Of a stretch of DNA of 64,000 nucleotides, positions 44,232 to 54,797 are shown piece by piece. The notes under the pieces are model-generated. The model searched no databases. It was not told where the DNA came from and saw only the letters and a list, made by a program, of their open reading frames with translations. Each line of letters begins with the position of its first letter. Within the stretch, counting starts at the first letter, position 1. The position numbers and the translations under genes were made by a program. The DNA is from Vanrija pseudolonga (taxonomy: Eukaryota > Basidiomycota > Tremellomycetes > Trichosporonales > Trichosporonaceae): assembly GCF_020906515.1 (NCBI RefSeq), contig NC_085850.1, positions 3,348,001 through 3,412,000 of the forward strand. Reading direction: 5' to 3'.

Positions 44232-45336
44232 ATGCCCTACATCTCCACCGAGGCGCTCGTCGGCGCCGCGCTGGTGGTGGTCCTCGCCTTTGGGTACCAG
44301 CTCATGCCCAAGGCGACCGACGCAGCAGGCGGCAGCGCCAGCGGCAGCGGCAAGAAGAAGAACAAAAAGTCGAAAAGGAAGGCGGCGGGTAAGAGCGGTG
44401 CAGGCAACGGCAACAGTGACGACGCGCCCTCGGCAGCCATTAGCGAGGTCGAGTCGGACGCGCCAGCCAAGCCGAAGAAGGGCAAAAGCAAGGGTGCAGC
44501 GGCGAAGGCCACGCCAGCGCCGGTGACGGCGCCGGCGCCAGCTGCCGTGGCCGTCGACAGCGCACGCGACCAGCCCAAGGCTGCCCCCGCGTCCTTTGCC
44601 GCCGCGGCTGGCGGCTCCAGTACCCCGTCGACGCCGGTCAAGCCCAAGACGCTCGCTGAGAAGCTCGTGCCCAAGCCGCGCAAGACCAAGGTCGACGAGT
44701 GAGTGGAGCGCTGTGAGCCGAACTAACGATGACAGCATGCTCGAGCCCGAGGACCGCGCTCCGCAGCTCGCGCGCGTGATGAAGATCACGTCGGCGTCGT
44801 CCCCGGCGGCCAGGCCGGAGCCGGTGCGCCGCCTGTCTGCGGCGGAGAAGGTGCCGAACTTTGAGGAGGACTACACCGAGTCGACGAGCGACTCGGACGA
44901 CGAGGCGCCGGCGCCGCGTGTGCAGGAGGACGCGTGGAACGTCGTCGCGTCGAAGAAGAGTACGCCGGTGTGTTGGGTTGTGTTCTGACGTCCCGCCAGA
45001 GCCGGTCTCGGTGTCGATTGGCGGCGCACCCAAGGTGTACAAGCACAGCGCGGACACGTCGGACGGGCTCACCAAGATCCAGCGCAAGAATGCCAAGAAG
45101 GCCGACGCGAAGAAGGTGCAAAAGGCCGCCGAGGAGGCCGACCGTCTCCGCCGCCTCGCGCAGCACAAGAAGACGCTCGAGCGGTGAGTAGTAGCACCGA
45201 GGGGTCAGCTGACGGTGAAAGCGAGCGCATCAACGAGATTTACCAGATTAACAAGAAGGTCGAGCGTACGAACGGCAAGGTGTTGTCTGGCGGGCAGAAG
45301 GCGACGATTGAGAACGGTGCGCTGGTGTGGGATTAG
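44232..45336 (+). CDS. N-terminally anchored Lys/Ala-rich protein of unknown function, 329 aa
   Basis: Four exons, 44232-44698, 44736-44959, 45000-45183 and 45222-45336; introns 37, 40 and 38 nt. An N-terminal hydrophobic helix (ALVGAALVVVLAFGYQLMP) is followed immediately by a strongly basic stretch GSGKKKNKKSKRKAAGK, so the protein is probably anchored with its bulk in the cytosol. Then come Ala/Pro-rich low complexity and an acidic patch (NFEEDYTESTSDSDDE). The C-terminal third is a helical, Lys-rich segment (TKIQRKNAKKADAKKVQKAA) ending in VLSGGQKATIENGALVWD. The tail WNVVASKK and the terminal block look conserved, but I do not recognise the family. Confidence 0.75.
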
Positions 45337-45338
45337 TC

Positions 45339-45378
45339 GCGGAGGCGGCGGTGGCGGCGGTGGCGGTGGTGGCGGTGA
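45339..45378. repeat. GGCGGT microsatellite in a 3' flank
   Basis: GGCGGT/GGTGGC units begin directly after the stop codon of the preceding gene. Confidence 0.8.
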
Positions 45379-45576
45379 ACGACCGAGTAATAGTCACCGA
45401 ACACGTAGCAGTAGTAGCAGCAGCATAGCAAGCCCCACATCCATGTAGAATGCATTGTGATCACGATTCGGTCGAAGAGTTGGTGCCAAGGCGGCCTTGG
45501 GGCGGCAAGTGACGGCATAGCCGGCCTCCACATGAGCAGCAACATCATCTCACTATCTCACTCCTCTCCATCGATA

Positions 45577-46322
45577 ATGACAGCAGCAACACCAGCGCTC
45601 TCCCTCAGCGCAGCACAGGAAGGCCACCTGCGGACGCATCTCGACGCCGAGCTGGCGCATCTGGAGCGAGACGGCAAGAAGCAGTGCGTTGTGCTCCCCC
45701 TCCCTCCCTCTCTCCTTCCTCCTCTTCCCCCGGCCCCCGCTCACACCACAGCGCGCTCCACTCCCTCACGGCGACGCTGGACCGCCTCAACCCCCTCCTC
45801 GAAGGCATCCTCTCCATCCCCGCCCCGGACCCGTGGGGGTCCATGCGCACGAGCTACCTGCTCAACCTGACGCCCGCCGCGGTGGGGTATCTCATCTCGC
45901 TACCGCTCATCCCGCTTGCCGGCGAGCCGGGCGTGAGCGACGAGGACGCCGCGGCGTGCGCTATGCGCTGTCTGCTCGACTTTGTCGCGCTGCTCGAGAG
46001 GGGATGGGTCGCGGCGCTGCGCGGCGAAGGCTGGGCCGAGGGCGGCGGAGGCGTGGCTGTCGAGGGAGGTGCAGTCCCGGACCAGACGGCGCGCGTGCGC
46101 CTCCGCAGCATTGTAGGGTTGGGCAGGGAGAAAATGCTCGCCTGGGCCAGGCCGTACGGCGAGTTCCGCGGCCTCGTCCTCGGCCCCGAGGGCGTCGAGG
46201 GCGAGTTCATCCCCGAGGAAGAGGAGAGCGGGTGGGAGGCAGAGGTTGTGCACATGTGGGACAAGATCATCGCCGCCCTCGACGCGCTCGCGGGCGACGA
46301 GGTCGGCACACCATATGAATAG
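45577..46322 (+). CDS. Uncharacterised helical protein, 225 aa
   Basis: Two exons, 45577-45683 and 45752-46322, with a 68-nt pyrimidine-rich intron. The product is mostly helical: HLRTHLDAELAHLERDGKK, then SLTATLDRLNPLLEGIL, SYLLNLTPAAVGYLISLPL and CAMRCLLDFVALLERGWVAA, then a Gly-rich loop and MLAWARPYGEFRGLVLG. No signal peptide and no definite membrane helix; the amphipathic leucine pattern suggests a complex subunit. I do not recognise the family. Its stop codon lies 28 bp from the stop codon of the convergent Kar9-like gene. Confidence 0.7.
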
Positions 46323-46350
46323 ATACATGCTGCTGCTGCTAGCCAAGCTA

Positions 46351-48563
46351 CTAGAACACATCGTCGTCCAGCGCCGCGCGCTCCTCCTTCTTGCGCTGCA
46401 GGTACGCCCCGAGGTCGAGCCATGCGCCTCCGGCGCGTACCATGCTCTTGATCTTCTTGCCTCCCGAGCGCGAGGCGAGCTCGAGCAGCTTTACGCTCGT
46501 GGTACGCTCGCCTGCGCCAAACAGGAACTCACCGGTCCACGGCTCGTCCTTGTTTTTCAGTTGTCCGCGCCGCAGCGGCTGGTCGATGCGCGCGACAATG
46601 ATCCCCGGCTGCACGGCGTCGAGCACCTTCTGCACCTCCTGGTCCAGGAGGTCGTACTTGCTCGGCACGAACGGGCGGTACGTTGCTCCCGACACGCTGT
46701 GCGAGCCATTCGAATGCTGTGACAGGCGCGACGAGGGGCGTGTGGGCGTTGGCGCCGGTGAGGCATTCCGGAAGGCCGAGGGGGGTGGCGCCCGGCCCAA
46801 GCTCGCGCCGAGCGATGGCCGTGGGGCTGAAACGGACCGCACAGACCCGGGCATGGCGGGTACAGGCGGTGGCGCCGGCATGCTCTTGCGCGGCGTCTTG
46901 AACTCGGGTGACGAGACCCACGGGCTTACAGGCCTGCGCACTGACGGTACCGGCGGTACCGACCCTTGCGAGCTGCTGCTCGGGCGCCGGATGGTGGGCG
47001 GAGGGGTCTGATGTGGGGGAATGTTGAACGGCCGTGTGGACATGTTCCATCGCGGGCGTTCGGGTGGAGACATTGTGTTCAGCGACGAGCCCAACGACGG
47101 CCGCGATTGACTGCGCCGCAAAGTCTTGGCCGCGCTGGGCGTGATGGATCCAGGCCGGGACGCGGACGGTGGGCCGAGCCTCGACGAGCCGTGATACCCC
47201 GGCGCAGGGGATGATGCGCCCGCGCTGAGCACCCGCTGCAGTGGAACACCCATGCCCACGTTCATCTTGGGCGGCTCCAACTTGGCCACCGGAGTCATCT
47301 TTGGTGAGGTGAGGAACAAATGGTCGTCGTCGAGCTCCTCCAGTTGCTCATGGTGCTGCTCGTCGTGGTCGTGCTGCGACAAGCACAGTGCCACCTTGGC
47401 GTCGAGCTGCACGAGTTGCTTTTGCAGCGTCGCCCATCTCGTCGTCATGTCGTTCAATCGCCGCAGGGCCTCGCCGTTCTTGACCGACCGATCGGCAACA
47501 CTCTTCTCCATCATCCTGAGAATCTTGTTGACACTCGGGACGTAGGTTCTGCGGCGGCGTCAGCGAGCGACTCTAAGCCGCCATGACCACCACGTACGAC
47601 TTCAGCCGACCATGCGCCACGGCCATGCTTCGCAACCGCTCCATGCTCAGCCGGTCGTCCGCCGCATTCTGGGGCACGATGCCCAAGCTCGAGAAGATGC
47701 GACCGACGTATGACTTGAGAGTCAGCGCACGCCAAGCAAGAGCACATACTGTGAGGTCGACCAGACTTGTCTGCAGAGGATCCATCATACCTTCGGCCTG
47801 CTCGGCCGTACTAGCGGAACCTGTCAGCGTGTGCCTTGCCGTAGACTACCCGCATGTCGTAACTTACGTCCTGAAACGGACCAGCCATGGGTCCTCTTGC
47901 AGCTCTTGCTTAACGAGGTAGTGCTGCGCGGTGGCCTTTGCCCAGTCGGCGCGAAGAGCAGTGAGTAGGTCGGGAACCTCTGCATCGCTGCCGATGAGAT
48001 CCACGGCGGCGATTCTGGGCGTGAGATTGTCCACAGCGGCGTCAGCTTCGGACAGAAGCGTGTCGAGGCGTGCCGCGTGTGCCGAGCGTGCAGACGGCGA
48101 ATGGCGCAGCTCCTCAATCTCTGCTCTTGTCAGCGGTCGTCCGCCGCCTAGCATTTACCATAGATCTTGTCCAGCAGCGTTGCCACCTCGGCCTGGAGGT
48201 TGTCGATCTCGAGCATCAGAGTCCTGGTCCGTGTGAGCGCTGCTCGGGCCACACATGAACCTACGTAAACTCCAGTGTACCTCGTGGGCGGCTTCCCGAG
48301 CCTTCTCGGCTGCGCCGGAGTGGGGAGCGAGGCGGCCGGTTAGGCGTCGTCGAGGAAGAGCCTTCAGACTGGATCAGGGACGCGACCGAGGAGATCGAGG
48401 CGTGGCTTGTGTGCTGCCGGGGCGGTGCGGGCGGCGGCGAGGACGTCGACGACGTGTCGGTGAGGATGGCGAGCTTGGCTGACATGGGGGAGCGCTTGAG
48501 CTCGTCGTCGTCGAGCGACAGGTTGATGACCTGCTCCGCGAGCGCCGCGGTCGGCGCAGCCAT
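46351..48563 (-). CDS. Kar9-like microtubule-associated protein with C-terminal GAS2/GAR domain, 663 aa
   Basis: Six exons, 48563-48281, 48239-48159, 48120-47868, 47810-47750, 47713-47598 and 47548-46351; introns 36-57 nt, all in phase. The N-terminal half is helical, spectrin-like (LMLEIDNLQAEVATLLDKIY, ALRADWAKATAQHYLVKQEL, TYVPSVNKILRMMEKSVADR), in the manner of fungal Kar9. A long Ser/Pro/Arg-rich linker follows. The C-terminal block (about residues 545-650) has VQKVLDAVQPGIIVARIDQP, WTGEFLFGAGERTTSVKLLE and MVRAGGAWLDLGAYLQ, the GAR domain pattern that binds microtubules in Gas2/spectraplakins. A role in spindle or nuclear positioning is inferred. Confidence 0.82.
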
Positions 48564-50186
48564 GGTGGAGCGCGGCAAGGGGAAGGCTTAGCGAAGGGCG
48601 GCGCGGTAGGATCGTTGCCGCTGAACCGGGTGGCAGTGGTGCGGTGTTGAGGGGCAATTCACGCGGTTCGCGTCCGCATTCGCCGACCTTTTGTGGAGCT
48701 GTCAAGTCTTTGCTCTGTCGTCGTTGTCGTTGAGAGGAAGGAGTAAGAGACGCGCGCAAAAGATATTGAGGAAGTAGGATTGTTGGCAAGGGTTGATCCT
48801 TCACCCGTGAGTTCGAACACAGGGGCTTGTTAGTTGGGACAAGGGACCGGCACTCAGGCACGGTAAACAGGGATTTGGCGGCGGTGGTCTGGTCTAGACG
48901 CGTCAAACCTAGTTGGAGAGTATAGGTGGGTGGTAGAGCATGATGAGTTTGAACGCGAAGACGCCAAAGTCGAGCAAGAGACGAAATGAGTGGAAGTGAG
49001 CTGCGAGATGTGTCTCTTATGGAAGATCAACTTGTACATTGCTGCTGCGGCTTGTCGTCTGCGGCTGTTCATGATACACACGCGCCGCCGCCGCCTGAAA
49101 TCCACAGCCGCCCTCACCACACACCGCGCAGGCTGCGCGCCGCACGTCGGACGCCGTGCAACAACAGCAAGCCAGTCGGGCTAGGTCGAGTCACGTGATG
49201 TGCAATTACGTGGATTTGTCATACCCCCAAGTCGTAGCCTGATTAATATAGCCCCGAGGCTCAGCCATGGCTTGTCGCGGAACCAAATCTGACCGCCAGG
49301 GGGTCAGCCAAGGCCAATGACGCGAAGATGCACAAGCGGCGCACTGCGGCACTGACGCCACGGCACGCAGGAGCATCAGCCAGGCGGCAGGCAGCGGCGA
49401 CGGCGGCGGCCTAGCATCTGGCTGGTGGCCTGGTGGCCCACTGTACGCGCTGGCTGGCTTGCTTGCAGTTGCAGCCAAGGAAGGCACACACCAGGTGCTA
49501 CCACTTGTAGCAGTCCTGCGCCAAAAGTCAACCTACCCCTGCCGCCCCCGCTCTCCTCCCCCCCCGCCCGGCCCGCCTGCCTTCCCCCCCCCTCCCCACC
49601 CACCCCCCTTGCTGCAAGCGGCGGCATCCCCATCGTCACCAGGATCATCCATCGTCACTGGCTGCTGGGCTGGGCCGGCTGCCGCCTTGTGCCCCCCTCT
49701 CACATCCACCTCCTGAATGCATCCACCTCCTCCTAGGTCACACCCACACTCCATCATCACATCTCTCTCACCTCCCCTTCTCCACAGACAATCAGTCGGG
49801 CTGCACAACCGCCTAACCCACAGATCGTCGCACACGCTCTACCGGGCCACTTTGCCGACACCCCCACCGGCAGTCCCAATCTTCGTCCTCCCCCCCCCCT
49901 CCCACACTTGCGACTCCGCCCACCGCCATCTCGCGGCGCTCGCTCAATTGTAACCCATCGCCCAACCCCTCCTTCCTCGTCTTCCTTCCTTTGCCAGCCC
50001 TAGACAGCTTCTAGGCCAGCACATCTCTCGCACGCCACAACCAGTCTGAATTGGAACCCACGTTACCCTAGCTAGCCAGCCAGTCCTGCTTCACCCAAAG
50101 CTAGCTGGCACTGCGACGAATACCCGGAATCCACTTCATCGTCACATCTCACCCGCCCACCCTCAACCTCTCTCATCCTAGCAACC
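48564..50186. other. 1.6-kb divergent upstream region of the Kar9-like and PKA-R genes
   Basis: No gene is supported. A strong plus-strand C/T-rich tract (about 49535-49620 and 49700-49920) lies upstream of the PKA-R gene, as is common in basidiomycete leaders. Confidence 0.5.
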
Positions 50187-51926
50187 ATGTCTGCTGGATC
50201 AAACCCACAGTACAACTCGATCCTCAACGACCTCAACCGCGACGTATCGCGCGAAAGTCCAAAGGACATTCTTCAGTTCTGCGCAGACTGGTTCCAAGAT
50301 CGCCTCCGGGAAGAGGTGGGTGGTCATCTAGCCGGTCCTAGCCGCACACGTCACTGACACGCTCTCTCAGAGGTCTGGTTCAAAGAACCAGGCTACCTCG
50401 CCATCATCGAAGGGCCCTGGCAAGCTCGACACTACGGGCGCATCGTCATCGTTCGGCCAGTGGCAGTCGTCGGGAGAGCTGTCGCCCGGTGAGCGCGGCC
50501 CAGATGACCGTTCGCCCTTCGGCGGGCCAAAGGCCGGAGCAGCTCTAGCTGCTGGCGCTGGTGGCGCTGCGGCGGTTGGTGCCGCTTCTCTCTTCTCGTC
50601 GTCGTTTGGTGGTTCGGCTAGGAACGCTCCCCCGCCTACAGATGACGCCGACCCCTTCGACACGAGCGCCCCCGCTCCCGCCTCGGGTGGACCCTTTGGC
50701 AACTCTGCGTTCGGCGCTTCGCCCTTCGGTGCTCCTTCGAACTCTCACGTGGGCAACAACACGTCTCACGACGATGAGGATGACCAGGACGAGCCCGAGC
50801 CTGTGATCCCCTCATACGCGCTCGGCCGTCGTACCTCGGTCTCTGCCGAGTCGCTTCAGCCCAAGACCCGCTCGTTTGACCCCAGCGCCAACGCGTTCAT
50901 CTCTGAGGAGGACGAGGAGACCCCAGACGCCAACAACAATGACATGCCTGTCTTCCCCAAGACCGAGGAGCAGCTGAGACGTATCCGCGGCGCCATCAAG
51001 CCCAACTTCCTGTTCAGGAACCTCGATGAGGAGCAGGAGGCTGACGTCCTCGCCGCCATGAAGGAGGTTACCGTTGCGCCTGGCGAGACTGTCATTGAGC
51101 AGGGCGCTTCTGGTGACTACTTCTACGTCGTCGAGTCGGGCGAGCTGGACATTTTCGTCAAGCGCGACGGCCAGGTGCTCGAGCCTGAGAAGGGCGACCG
51201 TGCCGACCTCGGCAAGAAGGTCGCTACCAGCAAGGAGGGTGGCTCGTTTGGTGAACTCGCCCTCATGCACAAGTGAGTGGGGTGGGGCGGACTTGACAGC
51301 ATAGCATCTGTTCTAGCTCTGCCCTCATGCCGCGAGCCTCCACGTTACTGACATTCCCAGCGCCCCTCGTGCCGCCTCGATCGTGGCCATCTCGCCTAGC
51401 ACCCTCTGGGCCCTTGACCGTGTGTCGTTCCGCACCATTCTGCTCGACCACACTTCGCGCAAGCGCAGACTGTATGAGTCGTTCCTGTCGACTGTCGCCA
51501 TCCTCACTTCGCTCCAGCCTTCGGAGAGAGCCAAGATTGCCGATGTCCTCGAGTCGCGTACCTTTGAGGCTGGCCAGGACATCATCAAGGAGGGCGAGGC
51601 TGGTGATGACTTCTTCCTCATCGAGAGCGGCTCGGCCGTTGCCATCAAGAACATCGATGGCAAGGAGACTGTCGTCAAGAAGTATGCCAAGGGCGACTAC
51701 TTTGGAGGTGGGTGTCCCTACAATGCCGCAGGTGATCGCAGCCACTAACCCTCGCGCAGAGTTGGCGCTCCTCAACCGCCAGGCCCGTGCCGCAACTGTC
51801 CGCGCCTCGGAGAAGCTGCGTGTTGCCGCCCTAGGCGAGCAGGCATTCACCCGTCTCCTCGGCCCCGCCAAGGACATCATGGCACGCAGCGCCGGCGAGC
51901 GTTACGGCTATGCCGTGGGCCGATAA
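50187..51926 (+). CDS. PKR1: cAMP-dependent protein kinase regulatory subunit, 514 aa
   Basis: Inhibits PKA until cAMP binds. Exons are 50187-50315, 50371-51272, 51361-51707 and 51760-51926. The N-terminal docking/dimerisation helix (residues 1-43, ILNDLNRDV, PKDILQFCADWFQDRL) is exactly exon 1. A long Gly/Ala/Ser-rich linker leads to the inhibitor site GRRTSVSAE (about residue 194), which has a Ser at the P-site and so is a phosphorylatable, type II-like substrate. Two cyclic-nucleotide-binding domains follow. Their phosphate-binding cassettes are FGELALMHNAPRAA (completed by the exon 2-3 join) and FGELALLNRQARAATV (completed by the exon 3-4 join), both with the essential Glu and Arg. The gene is single and full length. 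Confidence 0.96.
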
Positions 51927-52201
51927 GGGTAGATTCAAAGGCAGTGTAGTAGGATTACACTTAAGGGAAACATTCTCTTCGGAGCAGCAGTTGGAAGAAG
52001 AAGCATGTAACAATGAAACCTGCAGCGCGGCGTGGTGGGCGAGAGGCTGCTGTTGATGAAGAGACTCGTCGCACGATCAATGAGCGTCATGTCCAACCAA
52101 ATGCTCCCGCTGCGGGGCCCGATTCTCAACGTCTCGCGACGTGCCAGCTATTCTAACGCGTCCGCAACGCAACCGTTCCCATCATCCCACAATAATACAA
52201 C

Positions 52202-54797
52202 ATGTACTCGCTCCTCAAAGGCCTACACGACTACCTGACAAGGAAGGACGAGTACTCGGTGGTCATCATCGGGCTGGACAATGTGGGTAGTGCGGCGCGG
52301 GATGTATCTGACGGACGTGCAGGCAGGGAAGACGGTGCGTGCAGCGACGATTGGGGGTATTGCCATGGTGACGTGGGGCCAAGGGCCACTGACACACGCC
52401 TAGACGGCACTGGAGAAGATCAAGACGCTGTACAACCCCACTCCTGGGCTACCGCCTGACCGTATCGGCCCGACGATTGGACAGAACAGTGAGTCGGGAG
52501 CGGGTTGGAGGGCGCACAGGACCGAAGGAGACGGAGCGGCCGAGGTCCCACCGGCAAGCTGCAGGACGACATACATGATATCTCCAGCGCGCTTTTCTTG
52601 GACAGGAAGAGCCAGCTTTCTTGTAAGCCTGCGATCTGGCAGGACTCGTTTGATCCAGGGCAGCGGCAGCAGCGGCTTGCCCTTCCCCTGGATGGAGCTC
52701 GCCTGGGCCGTGGATGGTGGCCACGAAGCCGAACCAGCCTGCTGGAAGCCGTTGAAGCTGCTCGTCTCGCTGAGGTGGAGGAACGATGCTGGCAGAGGGA
52801 AAGGAGAGGCTAAAGGAAGGGAGCGCGAGTGCGAGGGGGAGGGAGAGACGTCTGGCAGAGCAAGCCCTACTGAGCCCAGGCCATAACGAAGCAGCTGACA
52901 CTAACCACACCCCTCGCAGTCGGCAAAATCTCCCTCCCCTCAACCACACTCCACTTCTTCGACCTCGGCGGGCAGCGCGACATCCGGTCCATCTGGCCAA
53001 AGTACTACGACGAGTGCCATGCCGTCGTGTTTGTGCTCGACGCTTCGGACCAGGCTCGGTTGAGCGAGACGTGGGAGGTGTTTGGTGAGTGGCCTGGTGT
53101 GGTGGTTAGGTTTTGGTCTGGTGTGGGGTTTGGGGTCTGGTGTGGGTTTGGATCTGGTGTGGAGCTTGGGTCTGGGTCTGGAGAGGGGCGGTGAACGGAG
53201 GAAAGGAGGGACACGATGGAGCAGGCAGCGGGGCGGAAGACGCCGTGAGCGACAGTTTGCAAGCTGCTTTGCCATCATTTTCGGCCTCCGCTTCGCCCGA
53301 CGCCGACACTGGGGTTGTTAGTCTGTCGCTTGACGCGCTTTGTCTGGCGTCAAGCAACAAGCTGGAGAACGACGCGGCAGGCTGGAGAACGACGCAGCAG
53401 GTGGAGAAGACTCGACAAGTTCGAGAAGAGGCAGCCTGCTGGAGGAGCGGGATGGAAAGTGGGAGGGCGAAAGCGGCTCCCCGTGTCGCTTTCTGCACCT
53501 ACGGAAGAGAGCCGCTTTCGCCCCCGTATCGCTTTCTGCACCTACAGGGGCCGGCTCGGGGAGTTGGCGGCGCGAACGGACCGCCTCTCTCTTGGTGTCT
53601 GCGTATAGGAGCCGGTTGGGGGAGGTGATGGGGCGAAGGGGCCGTCTGCCTCTTGCCGTCTGCGTCTGGAGGAGCCGGTTGGGGGGTTGGCGGGGCCAAG
53701 GGGCCGTCTGCCTCTCGCCGTCTGCGCCTTGTGACGGCCGCCTACGTTGATGGCGAGTAGTAGATTCCTCTACTTCCGCCTCGTTCAAGCTCTACGAGAC
53801 TGGATTCAAGCGGCAACTGGACGACGAGACGCGACAGTCTCCCGCGCGCCGTTTGGCCCTGCTTGCATTGATGATGCCTGGTGCCACACGATCGCTCTAC
53901 TTCTGCTCGTTCAGGCCCCACTGGTTGTGGTGCAAGCAGTAGAACGGAGGGCGTTGTGGCAGGCGGGATAGCAACTGGTGAAGAAGCGGCGGTCGCCGCC
54001 GAATGCGCGGGGCGACCTGAACAGAGGCAATTTGATTGCCTCTCGCTGGAGTTGAGAGCTTCCACTTTCGTTGCTTGCTTTTGTTGATCGGGCTCTCCTT
54101 GTGTGCTGCTGTTACCTCGGGCTCGAGAAGGACACCTCGCCGGATCCACTCAATGCGCAGACCCACTCAATGCGCAGAGCCTTAGCCGGCTGCTGGACTG
54201 TTTGTCCGGTTGCCGCCCCTCAATTTAGTCATGATTTGTTCATTGACTGAGGGTGTCAATACAGTCCTGCCGTGTTATGCCGTGGCAGAGCACCGACGGG
54301 ACTGACTTTTTGAGTCGCGTTGGTATCCGCCATGCGCCACGCGCGGCATCATCACGACACTTCCCACTGATAACCTCCGACATCATCCCGCTGACTGTCG
54401 GTCCAGACGAAGTCATCAACTCGCCGCGTCTACTGCACTTGCCCTTGCTCCTTCTCGCCAACAAGCAGGACAAGACGTCGTCTCTCTCCGTCGCCGAGAT
54501 CCGAGAGTCGTTTGACGCGTGGCAGCGATCACGACCACAGGCAGAAGAGGAGGCTGAACCAGAGTCCCCCACCGACGAGACAGGTGGAAGCCGCTTCGTC
54601 GCTGCTGGGATCGACGCCGAGGCCAAGGCGGAGCGGATGGCCAGCCTTGACGTCATGGGCGTGTCGGCACTAGAAGGGTTAGTGTCGCGCAAGTGACAGC
54701 AGGATCTCAATTGAAACGCTGACCGGCTTGTAGCACGGGAATACGGGAAGCTGTCAATTGGCTATACATCCGGGTTCAGAACTCTCGTCAAGTGTGA
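52202..54797 (+). CDS. ARL3: Arl3/ARFRP1-type small GTPase, 225 aa, with a 12-nt microexon
   Basis: A Golgi/TGN Arf-like GTPase; yeast Arl3 recruits Arl1 and golgins. Exons are 52202-52282, 52323-52334, 52404-52488, 52920-53084, 54407-54677 and 54734-54797. Exon 2 is only 12 nt (AGKT) and is required to build the P-loop GLDNAGKTTALEKIK. Other motifs: switch I PPDRIGPTIGQN, switch II FFDLGGQRDIRSIWPKYYDE, G4 LLLLANKQDK and the C-terminal end GTGIREAVNWLYIRV. The N terminus MYSLLKG starts with Met-Tyr, not Met-Gly, so it lacks an N-myristoylation site, like yeast Arl3, which is N-acetylated. An acidic insert (ESFDAWQRSRPQAEEEAEPE) enlarges the protein. Introns 3 (431 nt) and 4 (1,322 nt) are far longer than elsewhere in the window. 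Confidence 0.93.
53100..53185. repeat. GGTCTGGTGTGGGTTT-type tandem repeat inside ARL3 intron 4
   Basis: About five imperfect units of 14-18 bp (TTTGGTCTGGTGTGGGG and variants) begin just after the donor site. Confidence 0.7.
53487..53730. repeat. About 62-bp minisatellite inside ARL3 intron 4
   Basis: Roughly four units, each starting CTGC and containing GGAGCCGGTTGGGGG and GGGGCCGTCTGCCTCT. The last two units are the closest match. A shorter repeat (GCTGGAGAACGACGC twice, near 53362-53396) precedes it. Confidence 0.75.

Noticed and set aside
53742-54149. Possible gene or mobile element inside ARL3 intron 4 (136-aa minus frame)
   Set aside because: No transposase or reverse transcriptase motif, no terminal repeats or target duplication that I can see; only tandem repeats are supported.
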